A stretch of 30,466 nt of DNA from Betaproteobacteria bacterium (lineage in GTDB: Bacteria > Pseudomonadota > Gammaproteobacteria > Burkholderiales > SG8-39), in NCBI GenBank assembly GCA_029865405.1, contig JAOUGZ010000001.1, forward strand, positions 1-30,466, read 5' to 3'. The first letter of the stretch is position 1. Each line of letters starts with the position of its first letter. The notes below the pieces were generated by a model. It saw only the letters and a program-made list of their open reading frames with translations. It was not told the DNA's origin and did no database searches. The position numbers and the translations under genes are program-made. This document shows positions 23,235-30,466 of this stretch, piece after piece.

Positions 23235-23668
23235 TTCGCGAGCTGCAGCTCGAGCACCCAGGTGGAGACCACCTTGTCCTGGTCGAGCATCGCGCCGTGC
23301 ACGGCGTAACGCCGTGCGTCCTTCTGCTGCAGGCACTCGAAGCCGCGGTAGCGCTGGGTGGCGCTCGCGTAAAACGAGAGGATGGCGTCGCCGGCGACGA
23401 CGAAGCGCCCGTTGAGCGAGCCGATCGAGGGATTTTCTCCCGACCAGTGCGTGGACTGCGCGCCCGCCGAGAACGGCACGACCTCGGTGCGATTGCGATG
23501 CTCCTGCGGCGGATTCGAGCGCACGCGCATCACGCTCTCGCTCAGCCAGCGTCCGGTCTCGTGGCGCACGCGCGTCTCGCCCTCCACCGCGGTCGCGACG
23601 CCCGCGCCGTCGCGGTACTCGCCCGCCGCGCGCCATACGCCTTCGCGAAAGAGGAACGTGTGCGCCAT
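23231..23668 (-). CDS. Small beta-rich protein of unknown function
   Basis: A 145-residue protein without a recognised domain. Repeated short beta-like stretches (GVWRAAGEYRD, ETRVRHETGRW, VMRVRSN, STWVLEL) and the absence of a signal peptide or membrane segment suggest a small cytoplasmic beta barrel, possibly of the fatty-acid-binding or DUF1579-like type; that is only resemblance. Start ATG 23668 shares one base with the previous stop (TGATG), and its stop overlaps the thioesterase start (ATGA). Being coupled on both sides suggests a role in the same pathway. Confidence 0.72.
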   Translation of the reverse strand: MAHTFLFREGVWRAAGEYRDGAGVATAVEGETRVRHETGRWLSESVMRVRSNPPQEHRNRTEVVPFSAGAQSTHWSGENPSIGSLNGRFVVAGDAILSFYASATQRYRGFECLQQKDARRYAVHGAMLDQDKVVSTWVLELQLAK

Positions 23669-24012
23669 CAGCCGTGCACCGCCACGCTGTCCCGCGGCGC
23701 CTGCGCGCGCTCCTCCTGGGTGTAGTCGCGCACCACGCCGGCGATGCGCAGACGGTACCCGGCGAAGATGCCGGCCCGGCCCTTCTTCTGCGCCGCGCGG
23801 TGCAGCTGCACGTTGCGCCACGCGCGCACCGACGCCTCGTCCTTCCAGAACTGCAGCGACACGAACTTGCCGGGCGCGGTGATGCTCTCGAAGCGCTCGA
23901 GCGAGATGAAGCCCTCGGCCTTCTCCAGCTCGGGCTTGAGCGTCTCGACCAGCGCCATGTACTCCGGGAAGCGCCCGGCGGCGGGGGTGAACTCGAAGAT
24001 GACGGCGATCAT
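23668..24012 (-). CDS. Antibiotic biosynthesis monooxygenase (ABM) family protein
   Basis: A 114-residue ferredoxin-like small protein: IAVIFEFTPAAG, then a helix with EYMALVETLKPEL, GFISLERFES, FVSLQFWKDEASV and a C-terminal helix with WRNVQLHRAAQ, the usual ABM order. ABM proteins act as cofactor-free oxygenases, heme-degrading enzymes or simple dimeric binding proteins; the sequence does not distinguish these. Start ATG 24012 has a strong GGAGGA. It is the first gene of the five-gene minus-strand operon and lies 34 bases from the divergent ligase start. A TATAGT box in that gap could serve as its -10 element, but no -35 match is seen. Confidence 0.85.
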   Translation of the reverse strand: MIAVIFEFTPAAGRFPEYMALVETLKPELEKAEGFISLERFESITAPGKFVSLQFWKDEASVRAWRNVQLHRAAQKKGRAGIFAGYRLRIAGVVRDYTQEERAQAPRDSVAVHG

Positions 24013-24046
24013 GGTTCCTCCATGGCGCCCACTATACTTCCGCGCC

Positions 24047-25588
24047 ATGGAAGCTCGCCACTGGGCGCACTGGCCGCACGACATGCCGCGCAGCCTGTCG
24101 CCGCCGCCGCTCAGGCTGCACGACCTGCTCGCGCGCGCGGCGTCGCGCTTTCCCGACAAGCCGGCGACCGTGTTCCAGGGCGCCTCGCTCAGCTACCGCG
24201 CGCTCGCCGCGCGCGCCGAAGCGCTCGCCGGCCACCTGCAGCACGCCTGCGGCGTCGCCACGGGCGATCGCGTGCTGCTCGACCTGCAGAACGGCCCGGA
24301 TTTCATCGCCGCGCTGTTCGGCATCCTGCGCGCCGACGCCGTGGCGGTGCCGGTGAGCCCGGCGAACGTCGCCGCCGAGCTGCGCCACTACGTCGAGGAC
24401 AGCGGCGCGAAGGTGGCGATCACCGAGCGCGAGGTGGCGGCGCGCTTCACCGGATTGCCGCTCGAGCACCTGATCGTGATGGAGGACTGGCGTCCAGGCG
24501 ACAAGGCACCACGCGCCTCGACATCCGCGGCGAGCGATCTGTGCCTCATGCCCTACACCTCGGGCAGCACCGGGCAACCCAAGGGCTGCATGCACACGCA
24601 CGCCACCTGCCTGCACAACATCGCCGGCTCGGCGCTCTGGAAGCACGTGACCGAAGACACGGTGGCGCTCGCCACGGCGCCGTTCTTCCACGTCACGGGG
24701 CTCATCCACAGCTTTCTCGCCACGGTGTACGCGGGCGGCACCATCGTCATCCAGCGGCGCTGGGATGCGCTTGCCGCGGCCGAGCTCGTCGCGCGCCACC
24801 GCTGCACGCACTGGGACAACGTGCCGACCATGGTGGTGGACCTGCTGTCGCATCCGGACGCGCTCGAGCACGACCTCAGCTCGCTCACCTCGATCTTCGG
24901 CGGCGGCTCGGCGATGCCCGAGGCGATCGCGCAAAAGCTCTACGAGCTATGCGGCGTGCGCTACATCGAGGGCTACGGCATGACCGAGACCATCTCGCAG
25001 ACGCACATCAACCCGCCGCAGAATCCGAAGCAGCAGTGCCTGGGGATCCCGACCTTCGACACCGAGTCGCGGGTGGTGGACCCCGAGACCTTCAGGGTGC
25101 TCGGTCCCGGCGAGCCGGGCGAGATCGTGGTGCGCGGGCCGCAGCTATTGAAGGGCTACTGGGGAAAGGAGAAGGAATTCCGCGCGTCGTGGTGCGACGT
25201 GCAGGGCAAGCCGTTCTTCCGCACGGGCGACCTCGGCCGCACCGACGAGGACGGTTTCTTCTACATCTCCGACCGCCTGAAGCGCATGATCAACGCTGCC
25301 GGCTACAAGGTATGGCCGGCGGAAGTGGAAGCCGCGATGTACCAGCATCCAGCGATCAAGGAATGCTGCGTCATCGCCGCGCCCGACGCGCGCCGTGGCG
25401 AGACGGTCAAAGCGGTCGTGGTACTCAAGGCGGGCGCGGCGGCGAGCGCCGAGGAGATCCTCGACTGGGCGCGCGGCCGCATGGCCGCCTACAAGGCGCC
25501 GCGCCAGCTCTCCTTCACCGACGCGCTGCCGCGCACCAACTCCGGCAAGCTCATGTGGCGCGCCCTTCAGGACGCGGAATTCAAATAG
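24047..25588 (+). CDS. Acyl-CoA ligase (AMP-binding family)
   Basis: A 513-residue member of the acyl-adenylate-forming family, which joins a carboxylic acid to CoA using ATP. Motifs in order: the phosphate-binding YTSGSTGQPKG (from about residue 169), GYGMTE, TGDLGRTDEDGFFYISDR with the ribose-binding Asp and hinge, GYKVWPAEVE, and PRTNSGK with the catalytic Lys near the end. Length matches the family. The N-terminal HWPHDMPRS region resembles long-chain or cyclohexanecarboxylate-type ligases, but acid specificity cannot be read by eye. ATG 24047 has no strong Shine-Dalgarno site; TATACT eight bases before it could be a -10 box of a short-leader message. Its stop codon lies inside the palindrome that follows. 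Confidence 0.91.
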   Translation: MEARHWAHWPHDMPRSLSPPPLRLHDLLARAASRFPDKPATVFQGASLSYRALAARAEALAGHLQHACGVATGDRVLLDLQNGPDFIAALFGILRADAVAVPVSPANVAAELRHYVEDSGAKVAITEREVAARFTGLPLEHLIVMEDWRPGDKAPRASTSAASDLCLMPYTSGSTGQPKGCMHTHATCLHNIAGSALWKHVTEDTVALATAPFFHVTGLIHSFLATVYAGGTIVIQRRWDALAAAELVARHRCTHWDNVPTMVVDLLSHPDALEHDLSSLTSIFGGGSAMPEAIAQKLYELCGVRYIEGYGMTETISQTHINPPQNPKQQCLGIPTFDTESRVVDPETFRVLGPGEPGEIVVRGPQLLKGYWGKEKEFRASWCDVQGKPFFRTGDLGRTDEDGFFYISDRLKRMINAAGYKVWPAEVEAAMYQHPAIKECCVIAAPDARRGETVKAVVVLKAGAAASAEEILDWARGRMAAYKAPRQLSFTDALPRTNSGKLMWRALQDAEFK

Positions 25589-25644
25589 GGACAGACCTCA
25601 TTATTCTCATTTGCAAATGAGAAAAATGAGGTCTGTCCCTATTT
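25583..25644. repeat. 62-base near-perfect palindrome between convergent genes
   Basis: The 62 bases fold back on themselves about the point between 25613 and 25614 with no loop and a single A/A mismatch (25603 with 25624). The outer arm begins AAATAGGGACAGACC and ends GGTCTGTCCCTATTT. It overlaps the ligase stop and lies 15 bases from the end of the TRAP large-permease gene. It may act as a terminator for both strands. From memory, arms with GGGACAGACC recur in proteobacterial genomes beside REP-associated tyrosine transposases, so it may be a dispersed mobile repeat; no copy elsewhere in this window was seen. Confidence 0.85.
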
Positions 25645-25659
25645 CTTTCTATTTCTTGG

Positions 25660-26979
25660 CTACATCAGCGACGGCAGCCAGGTGCTCAATTGCGGGAAGG
25701 CGATGATGATGCCGAGCGCCACGACCAGCAGCAGCATGAACGGCACCGAGCCGGCGAAGATCTCGTCGACCCGCACCGAGTCGCCGATCGCGGATTTCAT
25801 GGCGAACACCACCATGCCGAACGGCGGCGTGAGCAGGCCGATCTCGATCGCCAGGATGGACACGATGCCGAACCACAAGGGGTCGTAGCCCAGGTTGACC
25901 GCGATCGGGTGCATGAGGGGAATGGCGAGGATCAGGATCGAGGTCGAATCGAGGATGCAGCCGAGCATCACGAATACGACGATGAATCCGAGGATGACGA
26001 ACATCGGCGGGATGGCGAGCGCGGTGACCCAGGCGGTGAGGTTTCCAGTCAGCCCGGACATGGTCAGCACCCGGCTGTACATCTGCGCGCAGATGAGGAG
26101 CAGAAAGATGCTGGCGGTGGTCTGCCCCGCGTCGAGCAGGATCTTCCACAGGCCGTTCAGCGTGAGCTTCTGCCGGTTGATGAAGATCAGCAGGAAACCG
26201 CCCGCCGCGCCCACCGCGCCGGCCTCGGTCGGCGTGAAGAAGCCGCCCCAGATGCCGCCCATCACCAGCACGACCAGTGCGACCACCGCCCAGGGCGCCG
26301 TCGCCACGCGCACCAGGGTGCGAAAGTCCAGGCGACGCGCCTCGACCTGGCGGCCCCCCAGGCGCGGCTTGACGAGCACCATCGTCCAGATGCCGATCGA
26401 CAGAACCCCCATGACCACGACGCCGGGCAGGATGCCCGCGATGAACAGCCTGCCGATCGCCTGCTCGGTGAGCACGCCGTAGACGATCATCAGCACCGAG
26501 GGCGGAATCAGCATGCCCAGGATGGCGCTGCTGGCGACGATGCCGAGGCTGAACTTGCGGTCGTAGTTGAGCCGCTGCATCTCCGGAATGGCGATCTTCG
26601 AGAACACGGCGGCCGAAGCCACCGAGACGCCGGTGATGGACGCGAACACCGCGTTGGCGAAGACCGTGGCGATCCCCAGCCCGCCGCGCACGCGCCCCAT
26701 GAGGACCTGGGCGGAGGCGAACAGCTCGCGCGTCGCCCCGGCGACGGTGGCGAAGATCCCCATCAGCACGAACAACGGCACCACCGCGAACACGTAGTCC
26801 ATGACCGCGCTGTAGGCCGTGGTCTGCAGCAGGCTGATCGCCACCTCGAACTTGCCGATGAGCAGCCACAGCGTGAGCACGCTGACCGCCGCCAGCGCGA
26901 CGCCGATATGCACGCCGAGCAGGATGAGGACGAAGACGAGGACGACGCTGAGGATCGCCAGCGTCGTGGGGCTGAACAC
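25660..26979 (-). CDS. dctM: TRAP transporter large permease subunit (DctM family)
   Basis: A 439-residue membrane protein with about a dozen hydrophobic segments and the DctM marks SITGVSVASAAVFSKI, MLIPPSVLMIVYG and PTEAGAVGA. It is the transport subunit of a tripartite ATP-independent periplasmic (TRAP) transporter, moving acids across the inner membrane with sodium or proton. The start GTG shares one base with the DctQ stop (TAGTG). A complete set of TRAP subunits follows in the order DctP, DctQ, DctM. The substrate is likely a carboxylate or 2-oxo acid, judging from family habits, but is not readable here. Confidence 0.93.
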   Translation of the reverse strand: MFSPTTLAILSVVLVFVLILLGVHIGVALAAVSVLTLWLLIGKFEVAISLLQTTAYSAVMDYVFAVVPLFVLMGIFATVAGATRELFASAQVLMGRVRGGLGIATVFANAVFASITGVSVASAAVFSKIAIPEMQRLNYDRKFSLGIVASSAILGMLIPPSVLMIVYGVLTEQAIGRLFIAGILPGVVVMGVLSIGIWTMVLVKPRLGGRQVEARRLDFRTLVRVATAPWAVVALVVLVMGGIWGGFFTPTEAGAVGAAGGFLLIFINRQKLTLNGLWKILLDAGQTTASIFLLLICAQMYSRVLTMSGLTGNLTAWVTALAIPPMFVILGFIVVFVMLGCILDSTSILILAIPLMHPIAVNLGYDPLWFGIVSILAIEIGLLTPPFGMVVFAMKSAIGDSVRVDEIFAGSVPFMLLLVVALGIIIAFPQLSTWLPSLM

Positions 26980-27455
26980 TACGGCGCCTCGGAACTTCGG
27001 GAAACCAACCTGCGCACGGCCTCCGCCGTCATCAGCAGGTACTGCAGCGCGGCCAGTGCCGCGCCCAGCAATACGATCGAGCGCAGCGGATACGTGGGCA
27101 CGCGCACCGGCAGCTCGCCCTCGAATTCACCCATCTGCCACGCCTGGATCATCGTGTCCCAGCCGGAGTAGACCAGCAGCCCGAAAATGACCGCTCCGAG
27201 ACCATAGGCGAACACGTCCAGGGCAGCGCGGGTACGCCCCGACAGGAAGCGCAGCACGACGTCGGAGCGCAGATGCCCGCCCGTCTTCAGGGTGTGGGGG
27301 ATCTGCAGCCAGACGATCGCCACGATGGAGACCTTGACGATCTCCGGCACGCCGACCAGCGGGAACTTGAACAGCACGCGCCCGAGAATGTCGGCGCAGA
27401 TAAGCACCGTGATCGCCGCGACCCACACCGAGCCGATGGCGTTCAGCCCGGCCAT
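26979..27455 (-). CDS. dctQ: TRAP transporter small permease subunit (DctQ family)
   Basis: A 158-residue membrane protein with four hydrophobic segments, including the family-typical ADILGRVLFKFPLVGVPEI and then HLRSDVVLRFL. It forms the membrane complex with DctM and is needed for transport. ATG 27455 is preferred; a TTG one codon upstream is possible. No strong ribosome binding site is visible, but the close spacing (37 bases from DctP) suggests one message. Confidence 0.88.
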   Translation of the reverse strand: MAGLNAIGSVWVAAITVLICADILGRVLFKFPLVGVPEIVKVSIVAIVWLQIPHTLKTGGHLRSDVVLRFLSGRTRAALDVFAYGLGAVIFGLLVYSGWDTMIQAWQMGEFEGELPVRVPTYPLRSIVLLGAALAALQYLLMTAEAVRRLVSRSSEAP

Positions 27456-27492
27456 CAACCCATAGTGGATGCGGCGGAACAGAAGCGCGGCG

Positions 27493-28557
27493 CTACTTGC
27501 TGGCGGACCAGTCCCGGGGGAATTTCACCCCGAGTGCCTTCAGGTTTTGGATATAGGCGTAGACCACCTCGCCCGGCAACCCGGTGCCGCTGATCTCGGC
27601 GGCCTTTTCCTTCGGGATGTTCGGCAGCGCGTTGGCCCACCTGACCTTTTCCTCCCACGACAGCTCGCGCACCGTGGTGCCTGCTTCCTTCATCAGCTTG
27701 ATGGCGTTCTCGCTCTTCGCCTGCGAGGCTTCGGTCTGCAGCTTGGTGTATTCCCGGCCCACCTCGAGGAAGATCTGCTGCACTTCCTTGGGCAGCTTGC
27801 GCCACGTGTTGCGGTTCATGGTGATCATCGTGTTGGGGATCGCGCCGAAGCTGGTGATGGTGTAGTTGCGCGCCACCTCGTGCAGCTTGAACGAGTAGGT
27901 CGCGTCCGGGATCATGATCCAGCCGTCGTAGACCCCGGTCTGCAGCGAGGTGTAGGCCTCGTTCAGGTTGGACTGCACCGGCACCGCGTTCACCGCCTTC
28001 AGCCAGGGAATGTTCGGGCCCGCGGCGGCGATCTTGCGGCCGGCGAGCTGCTCGACCTTGGTCCAAGGGAAGGTGGTCACCAGGTTGTAGCAGGTGACCG
28101 CGCCGGTCGCGATGTACACCTGGTTGAAGCGCTTCTCCAGGTTCGCGCCCAGCTGCGGATAGGCGTCGAAGACTTTCTGCGCCGCCAGTCCGGACTGCAC
28201 CGCGTTCTCGGTGCCGAAGGGCACGAAGTAGCCGAAGTTGTAGGCCAGCATCTTCGAGGGCTCGAACGGCACGTGCACGTCGCCGATGTCCAGCAACCCG
28301 TTCTCGATCGCTTCCAGCACCTCGCCCAGCTTGGCCACCGAGCCGCCGTAGGCTTCGACCCATTCGATCTTGTGCGGCGTCTTCTGCTCGACGCGCTTCT
28401 TCACCTCGACCTGCAGGAAGCTCTGCATCGGCGCCACCCAGGACGCGGCCGGCACCGGGTGCCCCGCGCCGATGGTCAGGCGGAACGTCTCAGCATGGGC
28501 CACGGATACGGCTACGGCTGCCGCTGCAAATAGCGCGGCAATGATCGTCTTTTGCAT
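27493..28557 (-). CDS. dctP: TRAP transporter substrate-binding protein (DctP family)
   Basis: A 354-residue periplasmic binding protein with a signal peptide (residues 1-22, ending AHA before Glu). FRLTIGAGHPVPAASWVAPMQSF, GLLDIGDVHVPFEP, LQTGVYDGWIMIPD and ITMNRNTWRKLPKEVQQ are typical DctP blocks. It catches an organic acid and passes it to the DctQM permease. GGAGGAGG at a good distance before ATG 28557 is a strong ribosome binding site, probably giving the high expression usual for binding proteins. Substrate unknown; a 2-oxo or aromatic acid would suit the catabolic neighbours. Confidence 0.92.
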   Translation of the reverse strand: MQKTIIAALFAAAAVAVSVAHAETFRLTIGAGHPVPAASWVAPMQSFLQVEVKKRVEQKTPHKIEWVEAYGGSVAKLGEVLEAIENGLLDIGDVHVPFEPSKMLAYNFGYFVPFGTENAVQSGLAAQKVFDAYPQLGANLEKRFNQVYIATGAVTCYNLVTTFPWTKVEQLAGRKIAAAGPNIPWLKAVNAVPVQSNLNEAYTSLQTGVYDGWIMIPDATYSFKLHEVARNYTITSFGAIPNTMITMNRNTWRKLPKEVQQIFLEVGREYTKLQTEASQAKSENAIKLMKEAGTTVRELSWEEKVRWANALPNIPKEKAAEISGTGLPGEVVYAYIQNLKALGVKFPRDWSASK

Positions 28558-28594
28558 GATGTCCTCCTCCTGGCGCCCAGTATGCGCCCAAATT

Positions 28595-29650
28595 TCAGTC
28601 GGGACGCACCCCTGCATGTGCATTTCGCAGGAGTGCGAGGACGCCTTCGTAAATGACCGGCGCCGGATTCGGGTACGGCGCCTCCATCGCGATTCTCGCC
28701 GCGCGCTCGAGGTCGGCTTCGGGCACGCCGAGGTCCGCGAGCTTCATCGGCAGCCCGAGCCTGACTTCCAAGTCGTACAACCCGCCCGCCGCATCCTCGA
28801 CGCCCAGCGCGCGCGCGATGCGCGCCATCGCCTCGGGCGCGGCGTCGCGGTTGTAGCGCACGGCGTGCGGCAGGATGATCGAGTGGGTCTCGGCGTGCGG
28901 CAGGTTCCAGGTGCCGCCGAGCGTGTGGCAGAGCTTGTGGTGCAGTGCGATGCCGGTGTTGAGCGAGATCCCGGCGAGCCACGCGCCGTAGAGCGCTTCG
29001 CTCCTCGCTTCCATGTCCCTGGGGTTCTTCACGATCAACGGCAGCGACGCCGCCAGCGCCCGGATGCCCTCCTCCGCGATCAGCGACCCGACCGGATTCG
29101 TTTCCTTCGCATACAAGGCTTCCGCGCAATGCGCGATCGCGTTCATGCCGCTCGCCGCCGAAATCGCCGCCGGCAGCCCGAGCGTCAGCTCGGGATCGTA
29201 GATCACGGTCTTCGGCAGCATCTTCGGGTCGAACTGCGTGCGCTTGCGCCCGCCTTCGGTGAAGCCCTGCACCCAGGTCATTTCCGAGCCGGAGTAGGTC
29301 GTCGGCACCGCGAGCACCGGCATGCCGGTGGTCAGAGCGATGGCTTTGCCCAGGCCGATGGTCGAGCCGCCGCCCAAAACGACGCAGCAATCGGCGTTCG
29401 CCGCCTTGGCCGCGCGGCGCGCGTCTTCGGCGACTTCGATCGGCACGTGCCGGACGGCCTTGTCGAACAGGCCCGCGCAGCGCGAGCCGAGCGTGGCGGC
29501 GAAACGCTTCGCGTCCGCCGCGCGCCCGGGGGTGGAGAGGACGAGGGCGCGCTTGGCGCCGAGCTTGTCGACCTCCGCGGGCAGCCGGGACACCATGCCC
29601 GCGCCGAAGACGACGCGCGAGGGCAGCGAAACGTAGGTGAAAGACTTCAT
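28595..29650 (-). CDS. Iron-containing alcohol dehydrogenase, maleylacetate reductase-like
   Basis: A 351-residue member of the iron-containing ADH family. LGGGSTIGLGKAIAL binds NAD(P); ASGMNAIAHCAEALY and HHKLCHTLGGTWNLPHAETHS (His237-238, His242 and the following His) resemble the maleylacetate reductase version of the metal site, in which the usual His ligands are partly replaced. Maleylacetate reductase makes 3-oxoadipate in hydroxyquinol, resorcinol and chlorocatechol breakdown; no ring-cleaving dioxygenase is visible here, so the name is a resemblance. Its start overlaps the MFS stop as ATGA and it lies 37 bases from the TRAP operon. Confidence 0.88.
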   Translation of the reverse strand: MKSFTYVSLPSRVVFGAGMVSRLPAEVDKLGAKRALVLSTPGRAADAKRFAATLGSRCAGLFDKAVRHVPIEVAEDARRAAKAANADCCVVLGGGSTIGLGKAIALTTGMPVLAVPTTYSGSEMTWVQGFTEGGRKRTQFDPKMLPKTVIYDPELTLGLPAAISAASGMNAIAHCAEALYAKETNPVGSLIAEEGIRALAASLPLIVKNPRDMEARSEALYGAWLAGISLNTGIALHHKLCHTLGGTWNLPHAETHSIILPHAVRYNRDAAPEAMARIARALGVEDAAGGLYDLEVRLGLPMKLADLGVPEADLERAARIAMEAPYPNPAPVIYEGVLALLRNAHAGVRPD

Positions 29651-30466
29651 GCGCTTCGCCGCAGTTTAGCCAGCCGCCGCCGGAAGTCGAGCGCGAGCAG
29701 CGAAAGTCCGACCGCCGCGGCCACGAACATCGGCCGTGCGCCCGCCGCATCCACCACCTGGGAGCCGAGCCACACCCCCGCCGACTGCCCGGTAAACAGG
29801 CTGCAGGCAAAGATGGCGAGCGCCGCGCCGCGCGTCGCCGGCGCCATCTGGGTGGCGTGCACCTGCAGCGTGTTGTGCATCATGTAGATCCCCGCCCCGA
29901 GGGCAACCACGCACGGCACGGCCCAGCCCGGCGTCGGCGCGGCCGCAAGCGCGAGAAATCCGGCCGCCATCAATCCGCCGCCGCCGACGACCAGTCCGCC
30001 TTCGCCGAACCGGGGCAGCAGGCGGCCCGCGCCAGCAGCGAACAGCAGCCCGCCCGCGGCGAACATCGCCGCCACCGAGCCGCTCGCCCAGAGGCTCAGC
30101 CCGAAGCGCTGGTGCATGTACAAGGCGACGAACGCGAGCGCGCCGTAGAACAGGGCGCCCTCGATGAACACTGTCGCCAGGACCACGCGCACCCACGGCA
30201 GGCGCGTGAGACCCGCCATGCGCCGGAACGCTTCGATGAGCGGCGTGGCGTCAGTCGGCTGCGCGCGCGTGTGCGGGTTGCCGCGCAGCTCGAGGTACAG
30301 CAGCAACGCCGTCGCCGCATACAGCACCGTCAGCAGGTAGAACATCGCCTGCCAGCCGAAGCGCTCGCCCAGGAACCCCGCGGCGGAGGCGGCGAAGGCG
30401 ACGCCGAGCATGTGCCCGACGAGAAAGCGTGCCAGCACCAGCTGGCGTTTCTCGTAGGCCACCGCG
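29647..30466 (-). CDS. MFS transporter, 5' truncated at the right edge
   Basis: The frame is open to the window end, so the start lies beyond base 30466; about 272 C-terminal residues are seen, with eight or so membrane segments such as VVLATVFIEGALFYGALAFVALY and AMFAAGGLLFAAGAG. RFGWQAMFYLLTVLYAA is the usual MFS segment before the central loop. An internal GTG at 30460-30462 is not accepted as the start because it would leave only part of the twelve-helix fold. It shares four bases with the dehydrogenase gene. Probably a proton-linked carrier of a catabolic substrate or product; direction of transport unknown. Confidence 0.85.
   Translation of the reverse strand, partial: AVAYEKRQLVLARFLVGHMLGVAFAASAAGFLGERFGWQAMFYLLTVLYAATALLLYLELRGNPHTRAQPTDATPLIEAFRRMAGLTRLPWVRVVLATVFIEGALFYGALAFVALYMHQRFGLSLWASGSVAAMFAAGGLLFAAGAGRLLPRFGEGGLVVGGGGLMAAGFLALAAAPTPGWAVPCVVALGAGIYMMHNTLQVHATQMAPATRGAALAIFACSLFTGQSAGVWLGSQVVDAAGARPMFVAAAVGLSLLALDFRRRLAKLRRSA

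Noticed and set aside
24013..24046. Bidirectional promoter between the ABM and ligase genes
   Set aside because: TATACT/TATAGT-like -10 boxes are present but no -35 match was found at the right distance, so it is not listed as a feature.
25690..27171. 493-codon open frame on the plus strand over the TRAP genes
   Set aside because: Asp/His/Arg-rich composition and full overlap with dctM and dctQ; a shadow.

Overview
This is a GC-rich window whose genes are packed into tightly overlapping catabolic operons (many ATGA stop/start overlaps). The gene set suggests a heterotrophic proteobacterium, most likely a betaproteobacterium of the Burkholderiales type: a molybdenum hydroxylase, a BKACE/DUF849 enzyme, PDC-hydrolase-like amidohydrolases, a DUF3237 protein, a TRAP transporter and maleylacetate-reductase-like ADH. 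The taxonomic call is inference; no rRNA or tRNA gene was seen. No CRISPR array, IS element or phage gene was recognised.

Layout. (1) 1-6940, plus strand: a seven-gene operon made of the large subunit of a molybdenum hydroxylase (cut by the left edge), an SDR, a BKACE, an amidohydrolase, a small membrane-anchored aspartic protease, a Baeyer-Villiger-type flavin monooxygenase and an aldo/keto reductase. The enzymes would fit hydroxylation, ketone formation, lactone formation, lactone opening and beta-keto acid cleavage. (2) 6950-12499: a small unknown protein, two SDRs, a flavoprotein dehydrogenase, a DUF3237 protein, a methyltransferase and a PhyH-type dioxygenase. (3) 12662-16312: an integron gene-cassette array with three attC-like sites, all in the same orientation, and no integrase gene in the window. 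The cassettes carry an unrecognised protein, an NmrA-like/MarR pair with its own promoter and twin palindromic operators, and an MDR-family oxidoreductase. A GDT1-family membrane protein (16326-16889) begins 14 bases after the last attC. (4) 16909-20889: a ThDP-dependent enzyme divergent from a VOC protein and an amidase. (5) 20886-24012, minus: amidohydrolase, exported ankyrin protein, thioesterase, unknown protein and ABM monooxygenase, divergent from an acyl-CoA ligase (24047-25588). (6) A 62-base near-perfect palindrome at 25583-25644. (7) 25660-30466, minus: an MFS transporter (cut by the right edge), maleylacetate-reductase-like ADH and a complete TRAP transporter (DctP, DctQ, DctM).

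The most notable part is the cassette array: it is visibly less GC-rich than its flanks, lies between ordinary catabolic genes and has the form of a CALIN (attC cluster lacking an integrase). Within it, the regulated NmrA/MarR cassette with a probable leaderless promoter is the most unusual unit.
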